5,249 nt of DNA from Dehalococcoidia bacterium (GTDB lineage Bacteria; Chloroflexota; Dehalococcoidia; Dehalococcoidales; RBG-16-60-22): positions 1 through 5,249 of the forward strand of contig SOKS01000147.1 of NCBI GenBank assembly GCA_004375725.1, written 5' to 3'. Made by a program: the position numbers and the translations under genes. The notes beneath the pieces were generated by a model. The model saw nothing but the letters and a program-made list of their open reading frames with translations, had not been told where the DNA came from and did no database searches. Positions 5,133-5,249 of this stretch are shown in pieces (the first letter of the stretch is position 1; each line of letters starts with the position of its first letter).

Positions 5133-5249
5133 GGCGTTTGGAGAAGGAAAATCCACCCCGCGGATTATGGTCTGGCATACATCTTGAGAAGGTTCTATCC
5201 AATGTCCATTATACATTCTGCATCCATATTATGTTTAGAAAGTAGGAAA

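Noticed and set aside
5208..5213. Second minus-strand -10 (TATAAT preceded by TG) further upstream
   Set aside because: The hexamer is perfect, but there is no recognisable -35 at 16-18 bases and the near-consensus promoter closer to the genes explains the operon better; it could be a minor start at most.

Overview
The window is a compact, single-direction fatty-acid and phospholipid synthesis operon. All eight recognisable genes lie on the minus strand, so transcription runs from the right end of the window to the left. The DNA is moderately GC-rich, Shine-Dalgarno sites are common, and the one clear promoter is a near-consensus housekeeping (sigma-70/sigma-A) type, so this is a bacterium. 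The mix of parts is unusual: a MaoC/hot-dog dehydratase pair like mycobacterial HadA-HadB, a Bacillus-type FabL enoyl reductase, PlsX and a DegV/FakB protein. I lean towards a non-proteobacterial lineage such as Chloroflexota (Dehalococcoidia-like) or a Firmicutes-like relative. That is an inference from gene content with low confidence.

Layout in order of transcription. About 5133-5249 is upstream DNA with no gene. A promoter (-35 at 5127-5132, -10 at 5104-5109) is followed by an imperfect 21-bp palindrome (5073-5093) that looks like an operator, then a leader with a displaced Shine-Dalgarno and a small hairpin. The genes follow: HadA-like non-catalytic dehydratase subunit (5039-4629); HadB-like catalytic (R)-hydratase/dehydratase subunit (4605-4183); plsX (4186-3161); acyl carrier protein (3135-2893); fabL enoyl-ACP reductase (2884-2099); fabF 3-oxoacyl-ACP synthase II (2099-858); fabG 3-oxoacyl-ACP reductase (849-100); and the first 26 codons of a DegV-family (FakB-like) fatty-acid-binding protein (78-1), which runs off the left edge. 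Every intergenic gap inside the operon is under 30 bases. Two junctions overlap (ATGA between the HadB-like gene and plsX, TGATG between fabL and fabF). No terminator is visible, so all genes are probably cotranscribed and the operon continues beyond the window.

Together the genes encode nearly the whole elongation cycle. FabF condenses malonyl-ACP onto acyl-ACP, FabG reduces the ketone, the HadA/HadB-like heterodimer dehydrates, FabL reduces the enoyl bond, and ACP carries the chain. PlsX turns the finished acyl-ACP into acyl-phosphate for membrane lipid synthesis, and the DegV/FakB protein would connect to the same acyl-phosphate pool from free fatty acids. Initiation genes (fabH, fabD, acetyl-CoA carboxylase), fabZ/fabA and fabI/fabK are not in the window. 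The notable point is that both fabZ and fabI appear to be replaced by non-standard equivalents in one operon. Each component belongs to a known family; I did not see a wholly unknown system.
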